A stretch of DNA of 64,000 nucleotides, from positions 1 to 64,000 of the forward strand of contig NZ_JAUYZK010000006.1 in assembly GCF_030688855.1 (NCBI RefSeq), given 5' to 3'. A program made the position numbers and the translations under genes. This DNA is from Helicobacter cappadocius. Its GTDB lineage: Bacteria; Campylobacterota; Campylobacteria; Campylobacterales; Helicobacteraceae. Positions 45,211 to 53,778 of the stretch are shown here, piece by piece (the stretch's first letter is position 1; each line of letters starts with the position of its first letter). The notes under the pieces were generated by a model. That model ran no database searches, was not told where the DNA came from, and worked only from the letters and a program-made list of their open reading frames with translations.

Positions 45211-47382
45211 TTAAAAATCATATCGAAGTTCAATATAATAACTCCTACCTGGTGCTGGGATATAGCTCGCAGGAATAAATGAATCAGAACTAAGTGCTAA
45301 ATGGTAGTCAAAATATTGCGTATTAAATAAGTTCTGCACCCCCGCATCAAATCTAAAATGCTTGAAAGAATAATTCAATCCTAAATTGTTCAAAATGTAA
45401 GCATCTACTTTTGAATAACTATTATCAACAGAAGGTCCGTAAAAGGCATTATTGAACATCACGCTCAAAAGTTGATTATCACTCTTGACAACATCAAAAG
45501 CAAGATTTAAGGTAAATTTATAATCCTGCACTAAAGGAATATGTTTGCCCTTATTGATACCTTTTAATATTTCATTATATATATAAGAAATAGATTCATT
45601 TAGATGAAAGCGATCGCTAAATAAGTCTTGATAAGCTACGATTTCAAGTCCTAGTCGTTGTGTTTGATCTAAGTTGTTGTATTGCCAATTTGATCCATGC
45701 TCAATTTGATTATAATAAATCTCATCTGAAGTAAGGGTATAATAAAGCGTTGCTTGAAGATAGCTAAAACTATATTCGTCCCTATAGCCTAACTCAAAAG
45801 TATCATAGTTTTCTGGCTTCAACCCATTATAGCTAAGTCCATTTTTGGGATCTGAATTCATCATTTGATTAGGAGAAGGCGTGATGAAGCCTCTTTCGTA
45901 TTTTAAATACACATTTCCAGTATCAGAATATTTAAAATTTGGAGTGAGTTCTAGTGCATAATTATTTCGATTAGTATCCACCGTAAAGTGAGGCGAAGAT
46001 CCACTTTTGATACTCTTGCTAAGAGGGCCACTTGCTTGTGTATTTTTATCATCATATAAGTCATAAAGACTATTTTCATATCTTGCTCCTCCACTCAGCT
46101 CAAACCAATTCGTAAATTCATATTTATCAAACACATAAATAGCATTTGCAATTTTACTAGCTTCCAGATCGGTTTGCCAAGCGTGATCTAAGGCAGTTGT
46201 TGGTGTAAAATCCATAGCTTTAGGTGCAGGTTTTGAAGCACTCATAGCAGCTACTATTTTATCAAGAACAAATTTGGGCATTTTAACTACGTAATGGTTG
46301 TTTGATTTTCTACTTGTATTTTGATAAAGAATATCATATCCCAATATCAAAGTATTTTTATTTGCACTATATTTGAGTTTCAGATTGCCTCCAGCTCCCT
46401 GATTAAAAAATCTACTCCCACTCTCATCAAATGGCACAGTAGAACCTCTTTGGGTTACACTGGTGATTTCATATGGGTAAGCAGTATTATTCATCTGATA
46501 AAATCCTAGCAAATCAAAGTCCCATTTATCAGATAATTTTGCTTTATAATTCAACGAGGTGTTCACAAAATTATTCTCAGAAGTGATTCTTCCTTTCCCT
46601 GCACTTCTTCTATTTGCTTTGAGTTCAGCAAGGCTGATGCCAGGTGATGTGTTTTGTTTGGAATAAGAATAGCCCACATTAACATCCAAAGATTGGTTCT
46701 GATTAAATGAATATAAAGCCTCGCCATTAAGGTAATAATTAAACAAACTATCGCCTATTCTATAGCCATTAGTATTAGCAACACTCGCATCTGCTTTTAA
46801 AAATAAATGTCCTATATTTTTACCTACAGAAAGATCAGCTCTACCAAAAAGACCATCACTCACCTCATAACTTCCACCTTTTAAATTAATATTGACAGAA
46901 TCTTTTTTATTGGACTTAGTAACAATATTCACAACTCCGCCCCTAGTGCCATTTCCATAAACTACTGCCCCACCACCAGGAATAATTTCTATGGACTGCA
47001 CATCTTCGAGATTGATTTCACTCAAAGGTGTAATACCATGACTTGAATCCAAAAGGTTAATAGGGACACGATTTACTAAAACCTTTACAGCTTGATTTGC
47101 ACTCCCTCCTTGTCCTCTCAAATCTATGTTACCTCCAAATCCATTGTTTGAAAAAGTAATCAAAGGAGACATCTTCAATGCATCATCTAAAGTCTGATAA
47201 CCTTTATTTGTCAAAGTATTCTTATCTATTAGTACAACATTTCTTGCTTCATCTTTAAGAGCCATATCAAATCCAGTAGCTGAAGTGATAATCTTATTGA
47301 GTGTAGTACTAGATTCATTTTCTGCATTTAACCAAGTATAAAACAGCAAAACAACAAAGAGAATTTTATATATTTTCATCAT
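45211..47382 (-). CDS. TonB-dependent outer membrane receptor
   Basis: A 723-residue receptor with a signal peptide (about 20 residues), a plug domain (about 30-155, including ARNVVLIDKNTL and IEIIPGGGAVVYGNGTRGGVVNIVTK) and a 22-strand beta-barrel ending in an aromatic Phe (IELRYDF). Such receptors import iron siderophores, haem, cobalamin or nickel chelates with TonB energy. A Fur-box-like site lies 18 bases upstream, so iron repression is likely. The neighbouring fecD/fecE genes may continue the uptake path. Confidence 0.9.
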   Translation of the reverse strand: MMKIYKILFVVLLFYTWLNAENESSTTLNKIITSATGFDMALKDEARNVVLIDKNTLTNKGYQTLDDALKMSPLITFSNNGFGGNIDLRGQGGSANQAVKVLVNRVPINLLDSSHGITPLSEINLEDVQSIEIIPGGGAVVYGNGTRGGVVNIVTKSNKKDSVNINLKGGSYEVSDGLFGRADLSVGKNIGHLFLKADASVANTNGYRIGDSLFNYYLNGEALYSFNQNQSLDVNVGYSYSKQNTSPGISLAELKANRRSAGKGRITSENNFVNTSLNYKAKLSDKWDFDLLGFYQMNNTAYPYEITSVTQRGSTVPFDESGSRFFNQGAGGNLKLKYSANKNTLILGYDILYQNTSRKSNNHYVVKMPKFVLDKIVAAMSASKPAPKAMDFTPTTALDHAWQTDLEASKIANAIYVFDKYEFTNWFELSGGARYENSLYDLYDDKNTQASGPLSKSIKSGSSPHFTVDTNRNNYALELTPNFKYSDTGNVYLKYERGFITPSPNQMMNSDPKNGLSYNGLKPENYDTFELGYRDEYSFSYLQATLYYTLTSDEIYYNQIEHGSNWQYNNLDQTQRLGLEIVAYQDLFSDRFHLNESISYIYNEILKGINKGKHIPLVQDYKFTLNLAFDVVKSDNQLLSVMFNNAFYGPSVDNSYSKVDAYILNNLGLNYSFKHFRFDAGVQNLFNTQYFDYHLALSSDSFIPASYIPAPGRSYYIELRYDF

Positions 47383-47860
47383 TTATCCTTAATTTTAGTA
47401 ATTGTTATCATTATATTTTATATAAACTTATAAATTGTTTAATAGAAACTTTTAATTAAATTAAATAATATATTTGATTTTTTATGCGATTTATTTGTAT
47501 TAATATGATGAATAAATATAAATAGTAGTGAAAAATATTCACTTTTTTGAAATCAAACATAACCTTAAGAAGATATTAAAAACCTAATCACAATTGACAT
47601 GGTCTAATACAATATATCAACTCTAGCATTAAAGAATAATAGGCTAGAAACAAATAATTTAATAACTGAAATAAGGCTTTATTTATATTCATATTTGTAT
47701 TTATATATAATTATTGATCGCATCAAATAAAATGTTGTCACCATTTTATTGTTTCGTTCTAAAAATCTTGTGAGATTTCGATAGAATATTTTTAGAATAA
47801 ATAAATCTTTCAGTGCATTTTTTGTACAATCGGACATAAATTCTATCCATAAGGATTCTG
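47383..47860. other. 478-base divergent gap between receptor and ileS
   Basis: This A+T-rich gap holds the Fur-like site near the receptor end and, on the ileS side, a TACAAT box at about 47824-47829 followed by AAGGA before the ATG. I see no tRNA, no T-box motif and no credible small gene in it. The large middle (about 47430-47800) shows no recognisable element. Confidence 0.5.
47400..47416 (-). promoter_or_regulatory. Fur-box-like operator upstream of the receptor
   Basis: The minus strand reads ATAATGATAACAATT, close to the first two-thirds of the classical GATAATGATAATCATTATC Fur box. It overlaps where the receptor promoter would be. In Helicobacter the Fur consensus differs, so this remains a candidate. 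Confidence 0.4.
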
Positions 47861-50647
47861 ATGGACTACAAAGACACCCTTATACTCCCGCAAACAGATT
47901 TTCCAATGAGAGGAAATCTACCTGTTAATGAGCCCTTGCGATATAAAAAATGGCAAGAAAACCAAGTCTATAACACAAAAATGAAAAAAAATCGCTCTAA
48001 AGCAAAAGAGAGTAACCAAAACTTCAATCTTCATGATGGCCCTCCTTATGCAAATGGACATCTGCATATCGGACATGCTCTAAATAAAATTCTAAAAGAT
48101 ATCATCATAAAATATCATTATTTTCAAGGGTATAGTGTTCGCTATACACCCGGATGGGATTGTCATGGACTTCCTATCGAACAGCAGGTAGAAAAAAAAA
48201 TCGGTAAAGAAAAAAAAGATACTCTCCCTAAACAAAAGATTCGAGAACTTTGCAGAGCACACGCTAGTGAGTTTATTGCTATACAAAGTCAAGAGTTTCA
48301 ACAACTAGGAATTTTAGGAGATTTTGAAAACCCTTATAAAACGATGGATTTTAGGTTTGAGAGCGATATTTACAAAGTCTTATGCGAAGTGGCTAAAAAT
48401 GGATTACTTTGCGAACGCAGTAAGCCCATCTATTGGAGTTGGGCTTGTGAAACTGCACTTGCGGATGCAGAGGTAGAGTATAAAGACAAGGAATCTGATT
48501 CTGTTTTCGTAGCTTTTAGTCTTAAAGATGATGCATTAAGGGCTTTGGGGATAGATAATGCCTCTATTGTGATTTGGACAACAACCCCTTGGACGCTTCC
48601 TGCTAATGCCGGGATTGCATTAAAACCAGGGGAGAGTTATGTTTTAACCAAAAAAGGCTATATCGTTGCCAAAGAACTTCACAACAAGCTCTATAAAAAT
48701 CAAATCATAGATGAAGAAATATCAAAAGAATTCCTCGCTGATACTCTTGAAGGGCTTAAAGCTATCAATCCTCTAAATGGAAGGGATTCTCTGATTATAT
48801 TAGGCGATCATGTGAGCATGAATGATGGAACTGGAGCTGTTCATAATGCTCCTGCACACGGCGAAGATGACTATCATGTAGGATTAAAATACAATCTACC
48901 TATCATTATGGCTGTAGATGACAAAGGTTGCTTTAATGAAGTCATACTCAAGGAAAAAATTCTTCCTGAAGAATTTGTCGGTATACATATCTTTAAAGCA
49001 CAAGAGAAGATCATTAAAATGCTAGGAAATGCTCTTTTAAAACATAGCAAAATCACTCACTCCTATCCACATTGTTGGCGATCTCACGAACCTGTTATTT
49101 ATAGGGCAACAACTCAATGGTTCATCTCAATGGACAAGCCCTTTAAAGATGGAAAAACACTGCGAGAAGTGGCTTTAGAAGCGATTGATGAGACCAAATT
49201 TTATCCACAAAGCGGAAAAAATAGAATCAGGACAATGGTGCAAAATCGCCCAGATTGGTGCATTTCCAGACAGAGGGATTGGGGAGTACCTATCGCATTT
49301 TTTAGAGATAAGAAAAGCGGTGAAGTTATCTTTGATACAGAAGTTTTGGAACATTTAAGTGATATTTTTGAAAAAGAAGGTTGTGATGCTTGGTGGAGCA
49401 AGGAAATAAAAGAACTGTTGCCAACTTCTTGGGCACATAGGGCTGATAATCTTGAAAAAGGGAAACATATCTTAGATGTATGGTTTGATAGTGGTAGCAC
49501 TTGGAGTGCTGTACTCAAAAATACAAAAAATAATCCCAAATATGATGCGGGAGATTATCCTGCTGATGTTTATTTGGAGGGAAGTGATCAGCATAGAGGC
49601 TGGTTTCAAAGCTCACTTCTTTTAAGCTGTGCACTCAATGGAAAAGCTCCTTTTAAATCTGTCGTGACACATGGATTTACAGTGGATGAAAATGGCGAAA
49701 AAATGAGTAAATCTAAGGGCAATGTAATCGGCCTAGACTCAATCCTCAAAGAGTATGGAAGTGATATTTTGAGGCTTTGGGTGGCGATGAATGACTATCA
49801 AAGCGATCTCACTGTATCGGTGAATTTTTTCAAACAAATCGCTGAACAATACCGAAAAATACGAAATACCATTAGATTCCTACTCGCAAATATAGATGGG
49901 CTTGAATCACTTGTAGAATATAATAATCTTGGCGAAATTGATCGCTGGATAGTTAAGAAAGCTGATGAAATATTTTCCCAAGTTCAAGCTTCTTTTGATG
50001 AATATGAGTTTGTAAAAGGCTTGAGTTTGTTGATGGGATTTTTGACCAATGAACTCAGTGGAATTTATTTAGATCTATGCAAAGATAGTCTATATTGCGA
50101 TGCGAAGAACTCTCCTGAGCGTCAAGCTCATCAAAGTGCTATGACCATTATCACAAGAAACTTGCTTCATCTTTTAGCACCTATTTTGACCTATAGTGTT
50201 GATGAAGTTTTGGAATTTGCTCCAAAAGTTCTAAAAGGTGATATTAACGATGTCTTTGATTTAGAAAAACTCGATCTAAAAAAATCATTTAATTTAGAGC
50301 TTAAAACTGATTTTGAGGAACTTTTGAAAATCCGCGAAGGATTTGGAGAGGCTGTTGATGGACTTAAAAAAGATAAAATTATCAAATCATCCCTGGAACT
50401 TTGCATCCAAACAAAAAACAATGTGTTTAAAGAACTTGACAAATGGCTCATTATAAGCGAAGTGAAAAATGAGGATAAAAAAGATGAACCACTCAAAAGT
50501 TTTAAAATATCTAATAATGGAATTGAAAAAACATTTTTGATATTCAAAACCTCAAAACACAAATGCCCAAGATGTTGGAGATATCTCTGCAAAAGTGAAG
50601 AAGAACTTTGTGTAAGATGCCAAGAGGTATGTAAAGGTGCAGTATAG
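47861..50647 (+). CDS. ileS: Isoleucyl-tRNA synthetase
   Basis: A 928-residue class I synthetase. HLHIGH at 67-72 and KMSKS at 614-618 are the ATP-binding signatures. The editing domain lies between about 190 and 390, and a C-terminal zinc finger with CPRCW and CVRCQE closes the protein. AAGGA precedes the ATG. It charges tRNA-Ile and removes misactivated valine. Confidence 0.96.
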   Translation: MDYKDTLILPQTDFPMRGNLPVNEPLRYKKWQENQVYNTKMKKNRSKAKESNQNFNLHDGPPYANGHLHIGHALNKILKDIIIKYHYFQGYSVRYTPGWDCHGLPIEQQVEKKIGKEKKDTLPKQKIRELCRAHASEFIAIQSQEFQQLGILGDFENPYKTMDFRFESDIYKVLCEVAKNGLLCERSKPIYWSWACETALADAEVEYKDKESDSVFVAFSLKDDALRALGIDNASIVIWTTTPWTLPANAGIALKPGESYVLTKKGYIVAKELHNKLYKNQIIDEEISKEFLADTLEGLKAINPLNGRDSLIILGDHVSMNDGTGAVHNAPAHGEDDYHVGLKYNLPIIMAVDDKGCFNEVILKEKILPEEFVGIHIFKAQEKIIKMLGNALLKHSKITHSYPHCWRSHEPVIYRATTQWFISMDKPFKDGKTLREVALEAIDETKFYPQSGKNRIRTMVQNRPDWCISRQRDWGVPIAFFRDKKSGEVIFDTEVLEHLSDIFEKEGCDAWWSKEIKELLPTSWAHRADNLEKGKHILDVWFDSGSTWSAVLKNTKNNPKYDAGDYPADVYLEGSDQHRGWFQSSLLLSCALNGKAPFKSVVTHGFTVDENGEKMSKSKGNVIGLDSILKEYGSDILRLWVAMNDYQSDLTVSVNFFKQIAEQYRKIRNTIRFLLANIDGLESLVEYNNLGEIDRWIVKKADEIFSQVQASFDEYEFVKGLSLLMGFLTNELSGIYLDLCKDSLYCDAKNSPERQAHQSAMTIITRNLLHLLAPILTYSVDEVLEFAPKVLKGDINDVFDLEKLDLKKSFNLELKTDFEELLKIREGFGEAVDGLKKDKIIKSSLELCIQTKNNVFKELDKWLIISEVKNEDKKDEPLKSFKISNNGIEKTFLIFKTSKHKCPRCWRYLCKSEEELCVRCQEVCKGAV

Positions 50648-50670
50648 ATTTGGAGCATTAGGAGTATATG

Positions 50671-50811
50671 ATGGGATTTGAAGTTTTTGGATTGAGAGTT
50701 TTTGATTTAAGCCAACCTTTTGGCTATGTTGAAGCGTTTAGCACAATCATTGTAGTCTGTGTGTTAGCTTATATCGGATTTTGTATTCTAAAATTTAAGG
50801 CCAAAAAATAA
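50671..50811 (+). CDS. Small single-span membrane protein (46 residues)
   Basis: AGGAG at 50660-50664 is followed by two consecutive ATG codons, at 50668 and 50671, the second at ideal spacing. The frame encodes 46 residues with one hydrophobic helix (FSTIIVVCVLAYIGFCILKF) and a Lys-rich cytoplasmic tail. It follows ileS by 23 bases, so it is likely co-transcribed. No family is recognised, but the spacing and topology support a real small protein. Confidence 0.55.
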   Translation: MGFEVFGLRVFDLSQPFGYVEAFSTIIVVCVLAYIGFCILKFKAKK

Positions 50812-51115
50812 AAAACTACTGGCCAAATAAAGTTCTCACAAGAAATAACTTATTAAATCCCACTTTTAATATCTATATACCCTCTAAACTTTATGAATAC
50901 AAATCATAAACCTAAAAATACCAAGATTTATATTTTTTACCATTGCTATATTGCACATTTACAACAATATAGATTTAAAATTTTTTAAAAGAAATAGCAT
51001 TTGAATGAGTGTTACCAAAATACCGATATTAAGATTTTCTAGGTATGATTTTTTAAATGATTACATTGAAGGGTTTTTGTGAAATTTTTGAATCCCATTT
51101 CTGCTAGGCTATAAA
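50812..51115. other. 304-base gap before fecD with a possible leader peptide
   Basis: The gap has an 8-bp hairpin (CTATATTG 50946-50953 with CAATATAG 50965-50972) that could end ileS transcription. Near its end, GAAGGG and a GTG at 51079 open an 11-codon frame (MKFLNPISARL) stopping at 51114, two bases before the fecD GTG. It could be a leader peptide for coupled translation. No promoter is clear. Confidence 0.4.
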
Positions 51116-52099
51116 GTGAAAAAAATATCCGTTTATGCTTTGGTAGTTATACTCGCTTTTATTGTGCTTTTTCTAGGTGCTAGTGATATAGCATGGAATC
51201 ATGTGTGGGGCAATATTTATCAACATATTTTTTATGGCGTACCATTAAACTCTGATGGGGTGATAGTGTATGAAATACGATTACCTAGAGTGATTTTGGC
51301 TATCATTGTTGGTGCAATTTTATCGGGTTCTGGAGCCATAATGCAAAGTATGTTCAAAAACCCCTTAATTGATCCTTTTTTACTTGGAATATCTTCTGGA
51401 GCAGCTTTTGGATGCGCGTTATCTATTGGACTGTTTGAAAATCTACCACTTGGGATTTTAGCATTTGCTGGAGCGTTAGGGACTTCTTTGCTTGTGATTT
51501 TTATTGGGAAATTTGCAGGAGGTTCTAGTGTTTCTTTGGTCTTATCTGGGGTAATTCTTTCGGCATTTCTGAGTGCTCTAAGTGGAAGTATCAAATTTTT
51601 TGTCGATCCACAAAAAGCTCAAGCGATTGTTATTTGGCTTTTAGGAAGCCTTTCTCTTGCAAGTTGGGATAATGTAAAAATTGCCCTGCTTGGAGTGGTG
51701 ATAGGGTTTGTACCTTTATTTTTACTTCGCTGGAAAATCAATATTTTAGGACTTGGAGATAGCGAATGTCTCTCACTGGGCATCTCACCTTATAAAATGC
51801 GCTTTATCTGTATTGTTTGTGTAAGCTTTGCTTGTGCTTTGGCAGTAAGCGTAAGTGGGACCATTGGATGGATTGGTCTTGTTGTGCCACATTTAGGACG
51901 TATACTTTTTGGATCAGATATGAGAAAATTATTACCCGGATCTCTAGCGCTAGGTGCCTTGTTACTTTTAGGAGCAGATACCATCGCTAGGACATTAACT
52001 TCATACGATCTACCAGTAGGAATAGTAACCGCTATCTTGGGGGCTCCCTTCTTTATATTTTTACTCAGTCAATTTTCAGCCAAATGGAATGGTCGATGA
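51116..52099 (+). CDS. fecD: FecCD-family ABC transporter permease
   Basis: A 327-residue permease with about ten spans. RLPRVILAIIVGAILSGSGAIMQ, NPLIDPFLLGISSGAAFG and GTIGWIGLVVPHLGR are FecCD signatures. It would form the membrane channel for iron-citrate, haem or a related metal chelate. The start is GTG with only a weak ribosome site, so translation may depend on the preceding 11-codon frame. fecE follows with an ATGA overlap. Confidence 0.9.
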   Translation: MKKISVYALVVILAFIVLFLGASDIAWNHVWGNIYQHIFYGVPLNSDGVIVYEIRLPRVILAIIVGAILSGSGAIMQSMFKNPLIDPFLLGISSGAAFGCALSIGLFENLPLGILAFAGALGTSLLVIFIGKFAGGSSVSLVLSGVILSAFLSALSGSIKFFVDPQKAQAIVIWLLGSLSLASWDNVKIALLGVVIGFVPLFLLRWKINILGLGDSECLSLGISPYKMRFICIVCVSFACALAVSVSGTIGWIGLVVPHLGRILFGSDMRKLLPGSLALGALLLLGADTIARTLTSYDLPVGIVTAILGAPFFIFLLSQFSAKWNGR

Positions 52100-52863
52100 A
52101 TGTTTTAACCATCAAAAATCTTAGCTTTAATTATCCAAAATTAAGCATTTTAAATGATATTTCTTTGATTTTAAAAGAAAAGAGTATCACGGCTGTTTTA
52201 GCACCAAATGGCACAGGAAAAACAACTTTATTTTACAATATTTTAGGAATACTTAAACCCACTAAAGGTCAGATTTATACGCAAGAGTGTGATATACTCG
52301 CTCTCAAACCAGAACTTAGAGCTAAATATATCTGCTATGTGCCTCAAGAATGGCAAAGTCCATTTAATTATAATGTTGTAGATGTTGTGATGATGGGTAG
52401 TACTCGAAAAATGCGGATATTTGGAACACCTCAATACCAAGATGAAAAAAAAGCCTTAGAATTAATGGAAGAAATGGGAATCATTCATCTAAAATTTCAA
52501 GGTATCAACGAGATAAGTGGGGGACAAAGACAAATGGTTCTTCTTGCTCGAGCACTCCTACAAGATGCTCCAATCTTGTTGCTTGATGAGCCTACCTCCC
52601 ATCTTGATATTAAAAACCAAGCATTACTTTTTAGAGAGCTCAAAAAACAAGTTGATAAAAAAAATCTCTCGGTTTTGATAAATATTCACGATCCAAATCT
52701 AGTGAATATTTACGCTGATGAAGTCTATATGCTCAAAGATGGAAAAAATTTCCGCAATGGACAAGTTAATGAAGTGATGAATGCTAAAAATTTGAGTGAA
52801 TTGTATGGGCTTGAAGTTAAAACAGGAATGATTGATTCTCGATCTTTTGTATATGTTTATTAA
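52096..52863 (+). CDS. fecE: Iron-chelate ABC transporter ATP-binding protein
   Basis: A 255-residue ATPase paired with FecD. Walker A APNGTGKTT is at 36-44, the signature is ISGGQRQM, and Walker B is LLLDEPTSHLDIK. The ATG at 52096 overlaps the fecD stop as ATGA, so it is used in place of the upstream frame start at 52084. The receptor binding protein could be the one at 36496. Confidence 0.92.
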   Translation: MNVLTIKNLSFNYPKLSILNDISLILKEKSITAVLAPNGTGKTTLFYNILGILKPTKGQIYTQECDILALKPELRAKYICYVPQEWQSPFNYNVVDVVMMGSTRKMRIFGTPQYQDEKKALELMEEMGIIHLKFQGINEISGGQRQMVLLARALLQDAPILLLDEPTSHLDIKNQALLFRELKKQVDKKNLSVLINIHDPNLVNIYADEVYMLKDGKNFRNGQVNEVMNAKNLSELYGLEVKTGMIDSRSFVYVY

Positions 52864-52915
52864 TTGGTATTATTTTTGCTTGAACCTCAATAAGATTCTT
52901 ATTAAGGATATAGAA

Positions 52916-53704
52916 ATGATGCGTTCATTATACACTGCAACAACAGGGATGTTGGGGCAACAACTTCAGATTGATACCACTTCAAACAACATCGCCAATG
53001 TGAATACGAGTGGTTATAAGAAGCAGAGGGCAGAATTTAATGATTTATTTTATCAGGTATTACAATACGCAGGAACAGCCACAAGTGAAACAACACTTTC
53101 GCCTACCGGCATAGAAGTCGGTCTAGGGGTACGTCCAGGAGCTGTAAACAAGATGTTTTCTCAAGGTAGTCCTAAGGAAACAGAAAATAATCTAGATATT
53201 GCTATCACGGGCAAAGGATTTTTCCAAATTCAACTTCCAGATGGAACAACTGCTTATACAAGAAGTGGGAACTTCAAGCTCGATGATCAAGGAAATATAG
53301 TTACAAGCGAAGGTTATTTACTGCTTCCGCAAATTACCGTCCCCCAAGATGCAACTCAAATCAACATTGGAACAGATGGAACAGTAAGTGTAGTTCAGGG
53401 TAATCAAGGCTTGAGCAATGTATTAGGACAAATAGAAATAGCTAACTTTATTAATCCCGCAGGACTTCACGGACTAGGAGATAATCTTTATATGAATACA
53501 AGTGCTTCAGGAGATCCCATTGTGGGTGTAGGCGGTACAGACGGACTAGGTCAATTAAGACAAGGGTTTTTAGAACTTAGTAATGTCAAACTTGTAGAAG
53601 AAATGACCGATCTTATCACCGGACAACGTGCTTATGAAGCAAATTCTAAATCCATCCAAACAGCAGACTCAATGCTCCAAACAGTGAATAATCTCAAGCG
53701 ATAA
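52916..53704 (+). CDS. flgG: Flagellar distal rod protein FlgG
   Basis: A 262-residue rod subunit exported by the flagellar apparatus. The N-terminus MRSLYTATTGMLGQQLQID with NIANVNTSGYKK is the rod/hook signature. The C-terminal ELSNVKLVEEMTDLITGQRAYEANSK is the matching helix. The reading frame begins at 52832, but AAGGAT seven bases before the ATG at 52916 and the family length fix the start. A strong terminator follows. Confidence 0.95.
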   Translation: MMRSLYTATTGMLGQQLQIDTTSNNIANVNTSGYKKQRAEFNDLFYQVLQYAGTATSETTLSPTGIEVGLGVRPGAVNKMFSQGSPKETENNLDIAITGKGFFQIQLPDGTTAYTRSGNFKLDDQGNIVTSEGYLLLPQITVPQDATQINIGTDGTVSVVQGNQGLSNVLGQIEIANFINPAGLHGLGDNLYMNTSASGDPIVGVGGTDGLGQLRQGFLELSNVKLVEEMTDLITGQRAYEANSKSIQTADSMLQTVNNLKR

Positions 53705-53751
53705 TAAGCTACTACACTCAAACTAAACTCTCTTGAAACTAAGAAATTTCG

Positions 53752-53778
53752 ATCACTATATAACTATAGTGATTTTTT
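53752..53778 (+). terminator. Intrinsic terminator after flgG
   Basis: ATCACTATA at 53752-53760 pairs perfectly with TATAGTGAT at 53765-53773 across a TAAC loop, and a six-base T run follows. It overlaps the convergent clpA stop codon. Confidence 0.85.

Noticed and set aside
47383-47860. Possible T-box leader for ileS
   Set aside because: No T-box sequence or specifier stem is visible, and such leaders are not expected in these bacteria.
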